A stretch of DNA of 6,225 nt from assembly GCA_017958705.1 (NCBI GenBank), contig JAGDCE010000326.1, positions 1 through 6,225 of the forward strand, in the 5' to 3' direction. The translations under genes and the position numbers were made by a program. This DNA is from Clostridia bacterium. GTDB lineage: Bacteria; Bacillota; Clostridia; Oscillospirales; CAG-272. This document shows, in pieces, positions 6,103 to 6,225 of this stretch (position 1 is the stretch's first letter; the number at the start of each line of letters is the position of its first letter). The notes under the pieces are model-generated. The model was not told where the DNA came from. It saw only the letters and a list, made by a program, of their open reading frames with translations, and searched no databases.

Positions 6103-6225
6103 TTATTCTTCGTCTGCCGGCGCCTCATCCTCAACGGATTCTTCCGTGTCTTCCTCTTCCTCGTCCTCATACCACGACAGATCCGGTTCGTCAACGGATT
6201 CGGAGTAGGCGTTGAGGTCGTCGTC
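6103..6225 (-). CDS. C-terminal end of an unidentified gene with an acidic tail (partial)
   Basis: Read on the minus strand, the frame is open from the window edge to the TAA at 6105-6103, giving 40 residues and then a stop 13 bases before the shared terminator. The peptide begins DDDLNAYSESVDE and ends ESVEDEAPADEE, with LSWYEDEEEED between. More than half of the residues are Asp or Glu. Such low-complexity acidic tails occur on many cytosolic and RNA- or DNA-associated proteins and do not identify the family. The in-frame stop placed against a terminator with a minus-strand T-run supports this as the real coding strand. The 5' part lies beyond the window. Confidence 0.7.
   Translation of the reverse strand, partial: DDDLNAYSESVDEPDLSWYEDEEEEDTEESVEDEAPADEE
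6131..6201. repeat. Pair of 11-bp direct repeats, in phase, in the acidic-tail gene
   Basis: TCAACGGATTC occurs at 6131-6141 and 6191-6201, exactly 60 bp (20 codons) apart. On the coding strand each copy encodes E-S-V followed by an acidic residue (ESVED and ESVDE). This hints that the tail grew by duplication of a 60-bp unit that has since diverged, but the sequence between the copies has little remaining similarity. Confidence 0.5.

Noticed and set aside
5919..6215. 98-codon plus-strand ORF
   Set aside because: It has no ribosome binding site, crosses a clear bidirectional terminator, and its second half is antisense to the acidic-tail gene. Its composition is Arg/Pro/Ser-rich, typical of a shadow frame.

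Overview
The window looks like ordinary chromosome from a Firmicutes bacterium, most likely an uncultured gut or rumen Clostridia lineage of intermediate GC. The clues are strong AAGGAGG-type ribosome binding sites, near-consensus sigma-A promoters with 17-bp spacers, a PcrA-type helicase, and an NfeD plus slipin operon. No mobile element, CRISPR array, tRNA or rRNA is visible.

Layout. (1) Positions 1-60 hold an intrinsic terminator for a gene lying to the left. (2) A strong promoter (123-151) with a 17-bp palindrome in its leader drives a complete pcrA/uvrD-type helicase (198-2579), which carries an unusual insertion of about 47 residues between motifs I and Ia. (3) An AT-rich spacer full of dyads (2580-2652) leads to a second strong promoter (2661-2689), then a terminator-like hairpin (2698-2744) inside the leader of a two-gene operon. 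That operon encodes a short NfeD-family membrane protein (2769-3200) and a slipin/QmcA-like SPFH membrane scaffold protein (3217-4191) with a hendecad-repeat coiled coil. It ends near a GC-rich hairpin at 4203-4230. (4) A second pair of translationally coupled genes (4292-5374 and 5371-5913, ATGA overlap) encodes two unrecognised membrane proteins with soluble C-terminal domains. A 40-codon ORF or gene remnant follows at 5941-6063. (5) A bidirectional terminator (6063-6095) separates these from a convergent minus-strand gene, of which only the very acidic last 40 codons are present.

Functionally, NfeD and slipin very probably act together at the membrane; this is a known conserved pairing. 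PcrA is housekeeping DNA repair/replication and has its own promoter. The coupled pair of membrane proteins is the least explained part. Both, and the small ORF after them, contain a related CY-x-(V/I)-x-F stretch, which raises the weak possibility of a locally expanded family. I see no convincing evidence for a wholly new system. The best leads are the promoter-proximal hairpin ahead of nfeD and the uncharacterised membrane gene pair.
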